NCBI GenBank assembly: GCA_017472605.1 | Contig: JAFUPV010000059.1 | Span: 1 to 38,422, forward strand | Length of the DNA stretch: 38,422 nucleotides | Reading direction: 5' to 3' | Source of the DNA: Lachnospiraceae bacterium | GTDB taxonomy: Bacteria; Bacillota; Clostridia; Lachnospirales; Lachnospiraceae | Notes under the pieces: model-generated | What the model was told of the DNA's origin: nothing | The model's input: the letters and a program-made list of their open reading frames with translations, nothing else | Database searches by the model: none | Made by a program: the position numbers and the translations under genes | Shown: one piece after another, positions 1-9,052 of the stretch | How the letters are laid out: each line of letters opens with the position of its first letter | How positions within the stretch are numbered: position 1 is the stretch's first letter

Positions 1-1349
1 ACGACTGTCTCCACATGTCCACTCCACCCAAACATATCACACCCCTTCACTGCCTCAATCTGATACCCTCTGCTCACCAGATACTTCAGATCTCTCGCCA
101 GTGTCGCGCTGTCACAGCTCACGTAGACCACCCGTTTCGGTTCCATTGCAACGATGGTATCAAGCAGCGTCTCATCGCATCCCTTACGCGGCGGATCCAC
201 AACGATCACATCCGCTTTCTCGCCATGCGCCTCGTACCATTCGGGAAGGACTTCCTCCGCCTTGCCGACAAAAAACTCCGTGTTTTCCAGCCGGTTGCGC
301 TTCGCATTCTCTCTGGCGTTCTCAATGGCGGCCGACACAATCTCAACACCGTAGACCTTCTTCGCCTTCTGCGCCAGGAACAGGGAAATCGTACCGATGC
401 CGCAGTACAGGTCCCAGACGATCTCATTTCCATTCAAACCGGCAAACTCCAGCGCCGCGCCGTAAAGCTTCTCCGTCTGCCGCGGATTCACCTGGAAAAA
501 GCTCAGCGGGGAAATCCGAAACATCAGTTCGCCGATCTTATCCTCCAGATATCCCTCTCCGTAAAGGTTCAGCACCCGGTCACCAAGGATCACATTCGTG
601 TTTTCCTTATTCACATTCAGGCAGATGCTTGTCATTCCAGGCACCGCGAGAAGACGCTCAACCAGCTTCTCACTGTGGGGCAGGAAGTCCCGGTTGATCA
701 CCACGCAGACCATGATCTGACCGGTATGGAAACCATTTCGAATCAGCAAGTGGCGCACGATTCCCTTTCCCGTCTCCTCCTGATAGGGCGAAACATGGAA
801 TTCCTCCATAAAGCCCTTCACGATCCGGATGATCTCTGCATTCACGGTTGGCGACAGCAGACAATCTTCACATTCGATGATGGAATGGGTTCGGCCGGCA
901 TAGAAACCGGCGATTGTCTTTCCGTCCCGATCCACACCAAACGGCACCTGCGCCTTATTGCGGTAGCGCCACGGATCCTCCATGCCCATGACCTCGTTCA
1001 CCTTCAAATCCGTAAATCCGCCGATCCGGCGCAGATTTCCTTCAATCTTCCTGCGTTTAAACTCCAGCTGAGCCTTATAGCTCATTGCCTGCAGTGTGCA
1101 GCCGCCGCACTGTCTCGCCACCGGACAGGCGGCTTCCACGCGGTCAGCCGAAGGGGAGCCAACCTCCATCAGCCTTCCATATCCATAGTTCTTTTTTACC
1201 TTAATCGCCTTCACCCGTGCCACATCACCAATGACCGTATCTTTCACAAAAAGGGGGAAGCCATCGACCTTGCCGATGCCCTCTCCCTCTACTGTCATGT
1301 CTTCGATGGTGACCACATAATCCTGGTTTTTAACCACTGTCAAACTCAT
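1..1349 (-). CDS. rlmD: 23S rRNA (uracil-5-)-methyltransferase, RlmD/RumA (TrmA) family, C-terminus cut by window edge
   Basis: SAM-dependent methyltransferase that puts a methyl group on C5 of a uracil in 23S rRNA. Reading the minus strand gives an N-terminal TRAM-like beta region (residues about 1-60), then the 4Fe-4S cysteines C75, C81 and C84 (CPVARQCGGC) with a fourth Cys in ECEDC further on. Near the right end of the protein is VDPPRKGCDETLL followed by VVYVSCDSATLARDL, which holds the catalytic Cys of SCDS. The last visible residues, GHVETVV, are the usual near-C-terminal signature, so only a few residues lie outside the window. The ATG at 1349 has AGGAG five bases upstream. It follows yhaM by about 100 nt with no terminator, so it is probably the last gene of the htrA-like/yhaM operon. 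Paralogues (RlmCD, TrmA) cannot be told apart by eye. Confidence 0.9.
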   Translation of the reverse strand, partial: MSLTVVKNQDYVVTIEDMTVEGEGIGKVDGFPLFVKDTVIGDVARVKAIKVKKNYGYGRLMEVGSPSADRVEAACPVARQCGGCTLQAMSYKAQLEFKRRKIEGNLRRIGGFTDLKVNEVMGMEDPWRYRNKAQVPFGVDRDGKTIAGFYAGRTHSIIECEDCLLSPTVNAEIIRIVKGFMEEFHVSPYQEETGKGIVRHLLIRNGFHTGQIMVCVVINRDFLPHSEKLVERLLAVPGMTSICLNVNKENTNVILGDRVLNLYGEGYLEDKIGELMFRISPLSFFQVNPRQTEKLYGAALEFAGLNGNEIVWDLYCGIGTISLFLAQKAKKVYGVEIVSAAIENARENAKRNRLENTEFFVGKAEEVLPEWYEAHGEKADVIVVDPPRKGCDETLLDTIVAMEPKRVVYVSCDSATLARDLKYLVSRGYQIEAVKGCDMFGWSGHVETV

Positions 1350-1451
1350 CTGATCTCCTATCCTTTTCGCGTTTCCTGATGATTTCGAATGCGCAGCAGG
1401 CTCTTCCAGCGCTCCCGTCACAGAAATCCTTCTCTGCGTTTCCTCCAAAAT

Positions 1452-2393
1452 TTACTCCACAACCGTCCGCTTCACATTGCTGTCCATCAGTCTGTTAAAT
1501 CCAAGCCACTCGCCCGGCGCCGCATTCTCCAGCAGTTCCTTCATAATCTGAATCTTTGCGTCCGTATTATCAGCAAAATACAGAGCAGCCGCCTCGATGA
1601 TCGCCGGTTTTTTCGGAGAACCATATTCATATTCGCCGTGGTGGGCGAGGATGCAGTGCTTCAGCTCCGAAGCAAGCTTCACCGGGAAGCCCGGAATCTC
1701 GCGGATCTTTTCTCCTACCATCTCACAGCCGATGATGATGTGTCCCAGCAGCTGGCCGTCATCGGTATAGTCATTAACCGGGAACGCTGCCAGCTCCTTT
1801 GTCTTGCCGATGTCATGGAACATGGCTGCAGTCAGCAGCAGATCACGGTTGATGATCGGATAGTGATCGCTGTAAAACTTGCAGAGTCTTGTTACCGCAA
1901 CCGTATGCTCCAGCAGACCGCCGATGAATCCGTGGTGTACGGATTTCGCTGCGGAATGGGAACAGAACATCTTGGCAAACGCCTTGTCCTCCACATAGAA
2001 GCTTTCTGCCAGCTTGCGAAGATGAGGCTGCTGGATCAGATTAATGTAGCCGACCAGTTCTTTGTAAAGCGCATTCGGATCCTTATCCGTTGTGGGGAAA
2101 TAGTCCTTCGGATCATATTCTCCCTCTTTTGCCCGGCGGATCCGACGGACATTGATCTGATATGCGCTGTTATAAACAGTTACTTCTCCGTCCACATGGA
2201 TAAAATCCATGGTCTCAAAATGATCAATCGCTCCGTTCAGCTCCCAGACCTTGCCATCCAGTGTGCCCGTCTTATCCTGCAGGACCAGAGAATAGTAATT
2301 TCTTCCTGTTTTTGCTGTTGCTGTAATCTTGTTCTTACACAGAAAAATCTGTGACACTCTTTCGCCTTCGCGAAGCTCCTGAATATATCTCAT
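1452..2393 (-). CDS. yhaM: 3'-5' exoribonuclease YhaM-like (OB fold plus HD domain)
   Basis: A 313-residue cytosolic protein, the usual length for YhaM/CbfA. Residues about 1-90 form an OB-fold nucleic-acid-binding domain. An HD phosphohydrolase domain follows, with LEHT (His163) and the metal-binding HD pair at His193-Asp194 in AMFHDIGKTKE, then further His residues in LAHHGEYEYG. The family degrades RNA or short DNA from the 3' end. The ATG at 2393 has GGAAAGG eight bases upstream. It lies between the HtrA-like gene (51 nt upstream) and rlmD, in the same direction, without a visible terminator, so an operon is likely. Family assignment is firm; the physiological substrate is inferred from Bacillus homologues. 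Confidence 0.9.
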   Translation of the reverse strand: MRYIQELREGERVSQIFLCKNKITATAKTGRNYYSLVLQDKTGTLDGKVWELNGAIDHFETMDFIHVDGEVTVYNSAYQINVRRIRRAKEGEYDPKDYFPTTDKDPNALYKELVGYINLIQQPHLRKLAESFYVEDKAFAKMFCSHSAAKSVHHGFIGGLLEHTVAVTRLCKFYSDHYPIINRDLLLTAAMFHDIGKTKELAAFPVNDYTDDGQLLGHIIIGCEMVGEKIREIPGFPVKLASELKHCILAHHGEYEYGSPKKPAIIEAAALYFADNTDAKIQIMKELLENAAPGEWLGFNRLMDSNVKRTVVE

Positions 2394-2444
2394 GCGTTAT
2401 ACCTTTCCGTTTCAATCGAATTATTTCATTTATGTCAGAAACAC

Positions 2445-3632
2445 TTACCGTTCTCCAAGCATTACTTCTATTTCCATGGGTTCGTAGGTATCCTGAACCA
2501 TCCGCATCAGCTGTACCGTGACATTGTCCCCGATCTCACAGCTTTGCAGATACTGCCAGAGCTGACTGCTGTTTTCAACGGCAGTCCCGTCCAGCGACAG
2601 CACAATGTCTCCGGGCTGAATTCCGGAAGCCTTGGCCGGGCTGTCATCCGCAACCATTGTCAGATACATGCCCTTGGGGATCTCAAATTCCTCTGCCGCT
2701 TCTGCACTGATCTGTTCCCCGCCAATTCCCAGAAACGCAAACGGCTCTCCGGCGATCATCCGGTCAATGATTCCATTGATATCGTCCATTGCGGCAGCGG
2801 TTATCATATGTACTTCCTGGGAACCGGTTCTTTTCAGCATCCATCCGATCAGCTCTCCTTCCTGGTTCAGAAGGACACCGTCTCCCAACGGATCTGCCGG
2901 CATGTCGGTGCACAAAAGAAGAAGACTTCCATCATAGGTTTCCTGCTGATACCGATAGACCAGATGCCCATAGTTGACCGACCCGAAATGGGAATAGGGA
3001 CTGCCCGCCGCAATGACTGTATCTCCAGCTTTCAGCTCTTCGGTACTTCCCATATCGATCACCGGAAGTGCTGTGCCGTCCGGCAGCTCATCCGTTCCGA
3101 CAACAAGAAGGCTGATGTTCTCAACCTGATCCCGGAACGCTTCCTCTGCCTCGATCTCATCCGTTCCGATCGAAACATAGATCGTTTCCGCAGAGTCAAT
3201 GGTGTCCGCAGAGGTCAGAATGTAATACCAGTCCTCATCCACAGCCACAACCACGCCAAAGGTTTCTGCCACACTGTCCACGGACGGCTCCGCAATCAGC
3301 CAGTCACCGCTGCCGTATACGGTCCTTATCCGGACAAAGGAATCCTTTACCGCCTCATATCCGTCCAGAATGGAATCGGTTCGTTCTCTTTCCTGTGTTT
3401 CCCGCTCTGCGCTTTCCGTTTCTTCCTCCCGGACAGTCGGTTCTTCTGTCTGCGTTTTCTCCGCCTCAGCTGCCGGCAGGCGCAAAATCAGCAGAAAACA
3501 GCAGCCGGAAACGCATCCGAAAAGAATTGCGGAAACAACAAGTGAGATCAGGGAACGTTTCTGCCGACGCCGATGTTCCCGGATTATCGTTTCATTAATA
3601 TAGGGAATCTCTTCCCGTCCTTTGTGATCCAT
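2445..3632 (-). CDS. Membrane-anchored HtrA/DegP-like PDZ protein with degenerate catalytic triad
   Basis: A 395-residue protein with a cytosolic basic N-terminus, one membrane segment (about 28-51), an acidic linker (about 57-86), a chymotrypsin-fold HtrA-like domain (about 90-290) and one PDZ domain (about 300-395, with SPAKASGIQPGDIVLSLDG). The HtrA core is recognisable, but where active HtrA has YILTNNHV this protein has YILTSADTI (His to Asp143), where it has DLAVLKV this has NISLLVV (Asp to Asn172), and the GNSGG serine loop reads DPLGDGVLL with no Ser. It therefore looks like a pseudoprotease, perhaps a sensor or adaptor at the cell surface. I chose the ATG at 3632, with GAGGTG nine bases upstream, over a TTG at 3653. 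First gene of the operon with yhaM and rlmD. Confidence 0.85.
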   Translation of the reverse strand: MDHKGREEIPYINETIIREHRRRQKRSLISLVVSAILFGCVSGCCFLLILRLPAAEAEKTQTEEPTVREEETESAERETQERERTDSILDGYEAVKDSFVRIRTVYGSGDWLIAEPSVDSVAETFGVVVAVDEDWYYILTSADTIDSAETIYVSIGTDEIEAEEAFRDQVENISLLVVGTDELPDGTALPVIDMGSTEELKAGDTVIAAGSPYSHFGSVNYGHLVYRYQQETYDGSLLLLCTDMPADPLGDGVLLNQEGELIGWMLKRTGSQEVHMITAAAMDDINGIIDRMIAGEPFAFLGIGGEQISAEAAEEFEIPKGMYLTMVADDSPAKASGIQPGDIVLSLDGTAVENSSQLWQYLQSCEIGDNVTVQLMRMVQDTYEPMEIEVMLGER

Positions 3633-3703
3633 GCAAATCATCACCTCTGTCAATTCAGACCGTCGCCCTCACCATGCGTGAAGGAAAACTGTCCTAAGTA
3701 TAT

Positions 3704-3732
3704 ATTATAATCCCTTCCAGAACACCTGTAAA
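3704..3732 (-). promoter_or_regulatory. Sigma-A-type promoter of the HtrA-like/yhaM/rlmD operon
   Basis: On the minus strand -35 TTTACA (3732-3727), a 17-bp spacer and -10 TATAAT (3709-3704). Transcription would start near 3697, about 65 nt before the ATG at 3632. It is divergent from the mutS2 promoter region. Confidence 0.75.
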
Positions 3733-3752
3733 CAATTTTCTGGAAAAAATAC

Positions 3753-3781
3753 TGGTGAACCCTGTGTAAGTGTGGTATAGT
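3753..3781 (+). promoter_or_regulatory. Likely extended -10 promoter of mutS2
   Basis: -10 TATAGT (3776-3781) preceded by TGTGG, an extended -10 arrangement; the -35 position (TGGTGA, 3753-3758) is a poor match. The start would be about 65 nt before the mutS2 ATG. Confidence 0.45.
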
Positions 3782-3851
3782 ATGAGTATCAGTCTGTAAC
3801 TGTTATGGTGTGGAGCAGTTACGCAATTGCTTACAGAAATGAGGACTTACT

Positions 3852-6236
3852 ATGAATGCAAGAGCATTAACTACCCTTGAATACGATAAAATCATCAGTC
3901 GTCTGACTGAACATGCGACAACTCCGCCCGGAAAAGAACTGTGCCGCAGTCTGACTCCGATGGATGCCATTTCCGACATCATCGCAGCGCAGAAAGAAAC
4001 AAGCGATGCCCTTTCCCGGATCCTCAGAAAAGGATCTCTTTCTTTTTCCGGCGTCCGTGATATCCGTGACTCCCTGATCCGTCTGAACGTGGGAGCCTCC
4101 CTCGGCATTGTCGAGCTTCTCCATATCAGTTCTCTGCAGCAGGCAGCTGCCCGTGCCATTTCCTACGGAAGACGCGAAACCGACGAGCTGACGGAGGATG
4201 CTCTGGATTCCTGTTTCAATTCCCTGCAGACACTGTCTGCCATGACAAGGGAAATCGACCGCTGCATCATTTCCGAAGAAGAAATCGCTGACGATGCCAG
4301 CCCCGGTCTTCGCTCGGTCCGCCGCAGCATGCACGCTGCCGAAGAAAAAATCCGAAATCAGCTGAACAGCCTTCTGGTCAATTCCCGTACCTATCTTCAG
4401 GACAACGTGGTAACCATGCGAAACGGCCGCTATTGTGTGCCGGTCCGTTCCGAATGTAAGGGAAACGTTCCCGGAATGATCCATGACCAGAGCTCTACCG
4501 GTTCCACCGTCTTTGTCGAGCCGCTCAGCGTTGTCAAACTGAACAACGAACTGCGTGAGCTGGAGATCAAAGAGCAGAAAGAAATTGAAGCTGTCCTTGC
4601 TGCCCTGAGCAACCTGGCTGCCGACTATCAGGCGGAGCTGAAAAGCAACATGGAAATCCTGATCCATCTGGATTTTGTTTTTGCAAAAGCCCAGCTGTCC
4701 CGCAGCTACCGCGGCTGTGAACCGCGGCTGACGACAAAAGGGATTGTCCGTCTGAAAAAGGCGCGCCATCCGCTGCTGGACCCGAAGCATGTTGTCCCCA
4801 TTGATCTGACCCTTGGAGAAAGCTTCGATCTTCTTGTCGTAACCGGACCCAACACCGGCGGAAAAACGGTGTCCCTGAAAACCGTCGGTCTTCTTACCCT
4901 GATGGGCCTTGCCGGTCTCCACATTCCGGCCAACGAAGGCTCCACCATCAACGTGTTTACCGAAGTCTATGCCGACATCGGCGACCATCAGAGCATTGAG
5001 CAGAGTCTGAGTACCTTCTCCTCACACATGACCAACATTGTTCAGATCCTTGAGAAAGCAGACCGGAACTCTCTTGTTCTTTTTGACGAGCTCTGTGCCG
5101 GTACGGACCCAACCGAGGGCGCCGCTCTGGCCATCTCCATTCTCTCCTTCCTTCACAACATGAAGGTCCGCACCATGGCAACGACCCACTACAGCGAGAT
5201 CAAGCTGTTTGCCCTTTCCACAGACCATGTGGAAAATGCCTGCTGCGAATTTGATGTGGAAACCCTTCGTCCGACCTACCGTCTTCTGATCGGTATCCCA
5301 GGAAAAAGTAACGCCTTTGCCATTTCCCAGAAGCTGGGACTTCCCGGCTATCTGATTGAGGACGCAAAGAAACGTCTTGACAGTCAGGATGAAAGCTTTG
5401 AAGACGTCATTTCCAATCTGGAAGCCTCCCGTCTGCGCCAGGAAAAGGAAGAGGCCGAAATCGCTGCCTATAAAGAGGAGATCCGGGAGCTTCGCAACCA
5501 GCTGGAATCCCAGAAGGAAAAGATGGACCAGCAGAAGGAAAAAATCATGCGCCAGGCCCAGGAGAAGGCCCGCAATGTCCTTCAGGAAGCGAAAGATTTT
5601 GCCGACGAAACCATCCGTATCATCAACAAAACCACAGACGGCAGCGGTGTCAGCCGCCTTCTGGAGGAAGAGCGCACCAAACTGCGCAATAAACTGAATC
5701 AGGTAACCGGCCCTGCAGAGATCAAAGCGCCGGAACCGAAGAAGAAAACCATCGACCCGAAAAAGCTTCAGATTGGTGACACGGTCCGTGTCCTTTCCAT
5801 GAATCTTACCGGAACGGTCAGCAGCCTGCCAAATGCAAAAGGCGACCTGTTTGTTCAGGCCGGCATTTTCCGTACGCAGGTAAAGCTTGCTGACATCGAG
5901 ATCATTGATGTTCCGACGATTTCCGGAGACGGCGTGCCTCAGAAGCGAATCAAGGGAAGCTCCAGCCAGATCCGCATGTCCAAATCTGCAACCGTCTCCT
6001 CCGAAGTTAATCTGATCGGAATGACTGTGGATGAAGCGATTCCGGCAATGGAAAAGTATCTGGACGATGCCTATCTCGCCCATCTGGAAAAGGTTCGTGT
6101 TGTTCACGGCCGCGGAACCGGAGCTCTGCGCAATGCCGTTCACCAGCGTCTGCGCCGGATGAAATATGTCAAGAATTTCCATCTGGGTGAATATGGTGAA
6201 GGAGATACCGGTGTAACGATTGTTGAATTTAAGTAG
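3852..6236 (+). CDS. mutS2: MutS2 family ATPase with C-terminal Smr nuclease domain
   Basis: A 794-residue protein of full family length. MutS-type clamp and lever helices occupy about 1-320. Walker A is GPNTGGKT at 332-339, the signature and Walker B region (LVLFDELCAGTDPTEG) at about 408-423, a long coiled coil runs through about 515-625, and the Smr domain is at about 718-794 with VHGRGTGALR. MutS2 lacks the mismatch-recognition domain of MutS. The family is linked to suppression of recombination and, in Bacillus, to splitting collided ribosomes (also called RqcU). The ATG at 3852 has GAGGA six bases upstream. It is followed after 90 nt by a two-component system on the same strand; no terminator with a T-run is seen between them. 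Confidence 0.95.
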   Translation: MNARALTTLEYDKIISRLTEHATTPPGKELCRSLTPMDAISDIIAAQKETSDALSRILRKGSLSFSGVRDIRDSLIRLNVGASLGIVELLHISSLQQAAARAISYGRRETDELTEDALDSCFNSLQTLSAMTREIDRCIISEEEIADDASPGLRSVRRSMHAAEEKIRNQLNSLLVNSRTYLQDNVVTMRNGRYCVPVRSECKGNVPGMIHDQSSTGSTVFVEPLSVVKLNNELRELEIKEQKEIEAVLAALSNLAADYQAELKSNMEILIHLDFVFAKAQLSRSYRGCEPRLTTKGIVRLKKARHPLLDPKHVVPIDLTLGESFDLLVVTGPNTGGKTVSLKTVGLLTLMGLAGLHIPANEGSTINVFTEVYADIGDHQSIEQSLSTFSSHMTNIVQILEKADRNSLVLFDELCAGTDPTEGAALAISILSFLHNMKVRTMATTHYSEIKLFALSTDHVENACCEFDVETLRPTYRLLIGIPGKSNAFAISQKLGLPGYLIEDAKKRLDSQDESFEDVISNLEASRLRQEKEEAEIAAYKEEIRELRNQLESQKEKMDQQKEKIMRQAQEKARNVLQEAKDFADETIRIINKTTDGSGVSRLLEEERTKLRNKLNQVTGPAEIKAPEPKKKTIDPKKLQIGDTVRVLSMNLTGTVSSLPNAKGDLFVQAGIFRTQVKLADIEIIDVPTISGDGVPQKRIKGSSSQIRMSKSATVSSEVNLIGMTVDEAIPAMEKYLDDAYLAHLEKVRVVHGRGTGALRNAVHQRLRRMKYVKNFHLGEYGEGDTGVTIVEFK

Positions 6237-6326
6237 GATCACAAAAACTGCCGGCAGGCACCAGGTCCGGCCCTGGCAGGCTGACACATCAGCTGTCTGA
6301 TCCGCTGTCATGAAAAGGAGGCATCC

Positions 6327-7025
6327 ATGTCTGAAAAACAAAGGATCCTGATCGTCGACGATGACGAAAACATTGCGGAGCTTATCTCCCTCTATCTGAC
6401 AAAGGAATGCTATGAAACGAGGATTGTCAGCGACGGAGATCAGGCAATCCCCGTCTGGCGCTCCTTCCGCCCCCATCTGATCATCCTCGATCTGATGCTG
6501 CCGGGAAAGGACGGCTACCAGATCTGCCGTGAAATCCGCCAGACAGACCATACACCGATCATCATGCTCTCTGCCAAGGGCGAGGTCTTTGACAAGGTAC
6601 TCGGTCTGGAGCTGGGCGCCGATGATTACATGATCAAACCCTTCGATACGAAAGAGCTGGTTGCCAGAGTCAAGGCAGTTCTTCGCCGCACCAGTACGTC
6701 TTCCACCATCTCTGACCAGAACGGACAGCAGGTCACCTGGCCGGATCTGATCATCAATCTGACCAACTATGCCGTTCAATACATGGGAAAGACCATTGAC
6801 ATGCCGCCAAAGGAACTGGAGCTCCTCTATTTCCTGGCATCCTCTCCCAATCAGGTCTTCACCCGTGAACAGCTTCTTGATCACATCTGGGGGTACGAAT
6901 ACATCGGTGACACCCGCACGGTGGATGTTCACATCAAACGTCTCCGTGAAAAACTGAAGGATCACCCCTCCTGGGCAATTGCTACCGTCTGGGGGATCGG
7001 CTATAAATTCGAGGTTAAAAAATGA
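6327..7025 (+). CDS. OmpR/PhoB-family response regulator
   Basis: A 232-residue DNA-binding response regulator. The receiver domain (about 5-120) has the acidic pair DDD at 11-13, the phosphoacceptor Asp55 in LIILDLMLPG, and the conserved Lys in DDYMIKPFD. A winged-helix domain follows (about 135-230), ending in TVWGIGYKFE, typical of the OmpR class. AAAAGGAGG sits just before the ATG. Its stop overlaps the start of the histidine kinase (ATGA type, 4 nt), so the pair is translationally coupled. The signal and regulon are not readable from the window. Confidence 0.93.
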   Translation: MSEKQRILIVDDDENIAELISLYLTKECYETRIVSDGDQAIPVWRSFRPHLIILDLMLPGKDGYQICREIRQTDHTPIIMLSAKGEVFDKVLGLELGADDYMIKPFDTKELVARVKAVLRRTSTSSTISDQNGQQVTWPDLIINLTNYAVQYMGKTIDMPPKELELLYFLASSPNQVFTREQLLDHIWGYEYIGDTRTVDVHIKRLREKLKDHPSWAIATVWGIGYKFEVKK

Positions 7026-8428
7026 AGTGGACACTTGCCAGAAAATTCCGGATCCTATCCGCCCTTTTCATGGCGCTCAGTTTTCTGCTAATTGCTGTCG
7101 GCGGTACAATCATTGTCCGCCGGCATCTTTTAAATACGAAGGTCAGCGCCATGAACAACATCTGCACGGTAATTCTGTCATCCCTGAACAGCCAGACAGC
7201 AAACCGACCGGATGATTCTCCTCAGAACACGGTAGCGAATACCCTTTCCCTGATGAGTCAGACCGATGAATATACAATCTGGATCATCGGCACAGACGGC
7301 ACCATTCTTGCTTCCAGCGACAGCCGGACCGATACGGTGATCCCGTTTAATCCGGCCCTGAAGGGAACGTATTTCCGCGGCACCTACAATGAATTTTTTC
7401 ATGAAGACACGATCAGTGTCTATGCGCCGGTCATCCCTTCCGGCGAATACCAGCCCTCCGGCTACATTCTTGTTCACTATCCCTATGCTTCCCTGAACCA
7501 TTCCAAGAACATGATCCTGAACCGATTCTTTCTTCTGTGGGGATTCTGTGTTGTTTTGTGGGGCGTCTTTGCGCTGATCCTCTACCGGATGGTGCATGTT
7601 CCTCTAAAGCGGATGCTCTATGCGGCAGAGGAATATATGAACAACCGGGACCGTGTCAATTTTTCCATCCGCAGCAGCGATGAGTTCGGTTCTCTCTCTT
7701 CGATTCTGAATCGGATGTTTTCCCGTTTCCAGGCGATCCATGCCGACCAGCGTCAGTTCATTGCCAACATCTCCCATGATCTGCGTTCTCCGCTGACTTC
7801 GATCAAAGGATATCTGGAGGCCATTCAGGACGGAACGATCCCGCCGGAACTGGAGGGAAAATACATCAACATCGTGATTAACGAGACAAACCGGCTTACC
7901 GACCTGACACAGAATCTCCTGACGCTAAATGCACTGGATTCCAGTCAGGAACCGCTGGAGCGGACACGGTTCGATATTCACAGCGTCATCCGTCAGGTTC
8001 TTCTGACCTTCGAGCAGCGCTGTCAGAAGAAGGGGATCCATTTCAATCTGATTTTTCAGGGAAAAAGCCAGATGGTTTCCGCTGACCTGATTAAAATCCA
8101 GCAGGTTCTCTACAATCTGATTGACAATGCCATCAAGTTCAGTCCTCCCGATGCCGCAATTGACATTACCACCACGCTGCAGTATGAAAAGATTTTTGTC
8201 TCGATCCGCGATTACGGAGAAGGAATTCCTCCGGACAGCCTGGATAAGATCTGGCAGCGTTTCTACAAAACAGACCCGTCACGCGGACGCGACAAGAAGG
8301 GAACCGGTCTTGGTCTTTCCATCGTCCAGGACATCATCCGTCTCCATGAAGAAACCATCCATGTAAACAGCACACTGGGAGAAGGAAGTGAATTCATCTT
8401 TTCTCTCGCTGTCGCGGCGCCCGCGTAA
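7022..8428 (+). CDS. Sensor histidine kinase partner of the upstream response regulator
   Basis: A 468-residue membrane kinase. Two membrane segments (about 11-31 and 166-188) flank an extracytoplasmic PAS/Cache-like sensor of about 130 residues. A HAMP linker (about 189-240), a HisKA domain with phosphoacceptor His252 in SHDLRSPLTS, and an HATPase_c domain follow, with N box (LIDNAIKF), G1 (DYGEGIP) and G2 (GTGLGLSI). The layout resembles ResE/WalK-type kinases, but the ligand is unknown. A bidirectional terminator follows three bases after the stop. Confidence 0.93.
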   Translation: MKWTLARKFRILSALFMALSFLLIAVGGTIIVRRHLLNTKVSAMNNICTVILSSLNSQTANRPDDSPQNTVANTLSLMSQTDEYTIWIIGTDGTILASSDSRTDTVIPFNPALKGTYFRGTYNEFFHEDTISVYAPVIPSGEYQPSGYILVHYPYASLNHSKNMILNRFFLLWGFCVVLWGVFALILYRMVHVPLKRMLYAAEEYMNNRDRVNFSIRSSDEFGSLSSILNRMFSRFQAIHADQRQFIANISHDLRSPLTSIKGYLEAIQDGTIPPELEGKYINIVINETNRLTDLTQNLLTLNALDSSQEPLERTRFDIHSVIRQVLLTFEQRCQKKGIHFNLIFQGKSQMVSADLIKIQQVLYNLIDNAIKFSPPDAAIDITTTLQYEKIFVSIRDYGEGIPPDSLDKIWQRFYKTDPSRGRDKKGTGLGLSIVQDIIRLHEETIHVNSTLGEGSEFIFSLAVAAPA

Positions 8429-8430
8429 AC

Positions 8431-8482
8431 AAAAAACTCCTGTCTGATCACCAGATCACTGGTATTTAGACAGGAGTTTTTT
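8431..8482. terminator. Bidirectional rho-independent terminator between the kinase gene and trmL
   Basis: Perfect 15-bp inverted repeat, AAAAAACTCCTGTCT (8431-8445) against AGACAGGAGTTTTTT (8468-8482), with a 22-nt loop. A-run and T-run flank both sides, so it can stop transcription from the kinase (plus) and from trmL (minus). Confidence 0.92.
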
Positions 8483-8494
8483 CCGTTTCTCAGA

Positions 8495-9004
8495 TTACGT
8501 TTCGTTCTGGTTCCAATGCAGGCGATGCAGTTCTCCCATCTTCTGCAGCTGGGCAAAGTTTTGCTGTCTCAGCGCTTCATAGAGAATGATTGCAACGGAA
8601 TTGGACAGATTCAGAGACCGGTAATGTTCACTCATGGGGATCCGGACACAGGATTCCTCGTAGTTCACCAGAATCTCCTCCGGAATACCGGCGCTTTCCT
8701 TTCCGAACATGATGTAGGCATCTTCTTCATAGGAGACGTCACAGTAAACCTGATGGGCTTTTGTTGTCGCCATGTACAGCTTTCCGGATGCCTGAGGATT
8801 CTTCTCCAGAAACTCCTCAAAGCTGGAATAGACATGGACATCCAGTTCCTTCCAGTAGTCCAGACCGGCCCGTTTCAGCGATTTTTCATCCAGAGAAAAG
8901 CCCAGCGGCTCAATCAGATGAAGGGACGTGCCGGTTACTACACAGGTTCGCCCGATGTTTCCCGTATTTGCCGGAATCTCCGGCTCCAATAAAACAATAT
9001 TCAC
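8495..9004 (-). CDS. trmL: tRNA (cytidine(34)-2'-O)-methyltransferase TrmL (SPOUT class)
   Basis: A 169-residue SPOUT methyltransferase. It opens with MNIVLLEPEIPANTGNIGRT, the hallmark of the TrmL/CspR family, and has the C-terminal trefoil-knot SAM site (MFGKESAGIP, then RIPMSEHYRSLNLSNSVAI). Homologues methylate the 2'-O of the wobble nucleotide in tRNA-Leu. Length is normal. It is the last gene of a minus-strand run that begins with the radical SAM gene, and sits 48 nt after the AIR-synthase-like gene; the hairpin at 8431-8482 ends the run. Confidence 0.93.
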   Translation of the reverse strand: MNIVLLEPEIPANTGNIGRTCVVTGTSLHLIEPLGFSLDEKSLKRAGLDYWKELDVHVYSSFEEFLEKNPQASGKLYMATTKAHQVYCDVSYEEDAYIMFGKESAGIPEEILVNYEESCVRIPMSEHYRSLNLSNSVAIILYEALRQQNFAQLQKMGELHRLHWNQNET

Positions 9005-9052
9005 AACATATCCTCCAACAATCGCTTCCTGTTTTTCCTCATGGAAAAAGGA

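Noticed and set aside
15-1379. A 454-codon plus-strand frame at the left edge
   Set aside because: It is the antisense shadow of rlmD, whose Fe-S cysteines and catalytic motif read cleanly on the minus strand.
6237-6326. Terminator after mutS2
   Set aside because: There are GC-rich inverted repeats (CCAGG-TCCGGC-CCTGG) but no T-run, so read-through into the two-component genes is just as likely.
5022-7034. A 670-codon open frame on the minus strand opposite mutS2 and the response regulator
   Set aside because: It is antisense to two clear genes with intact motifs, has no ribosome site or family match and has shadow-type composition (rich in Phe, Gly, His).
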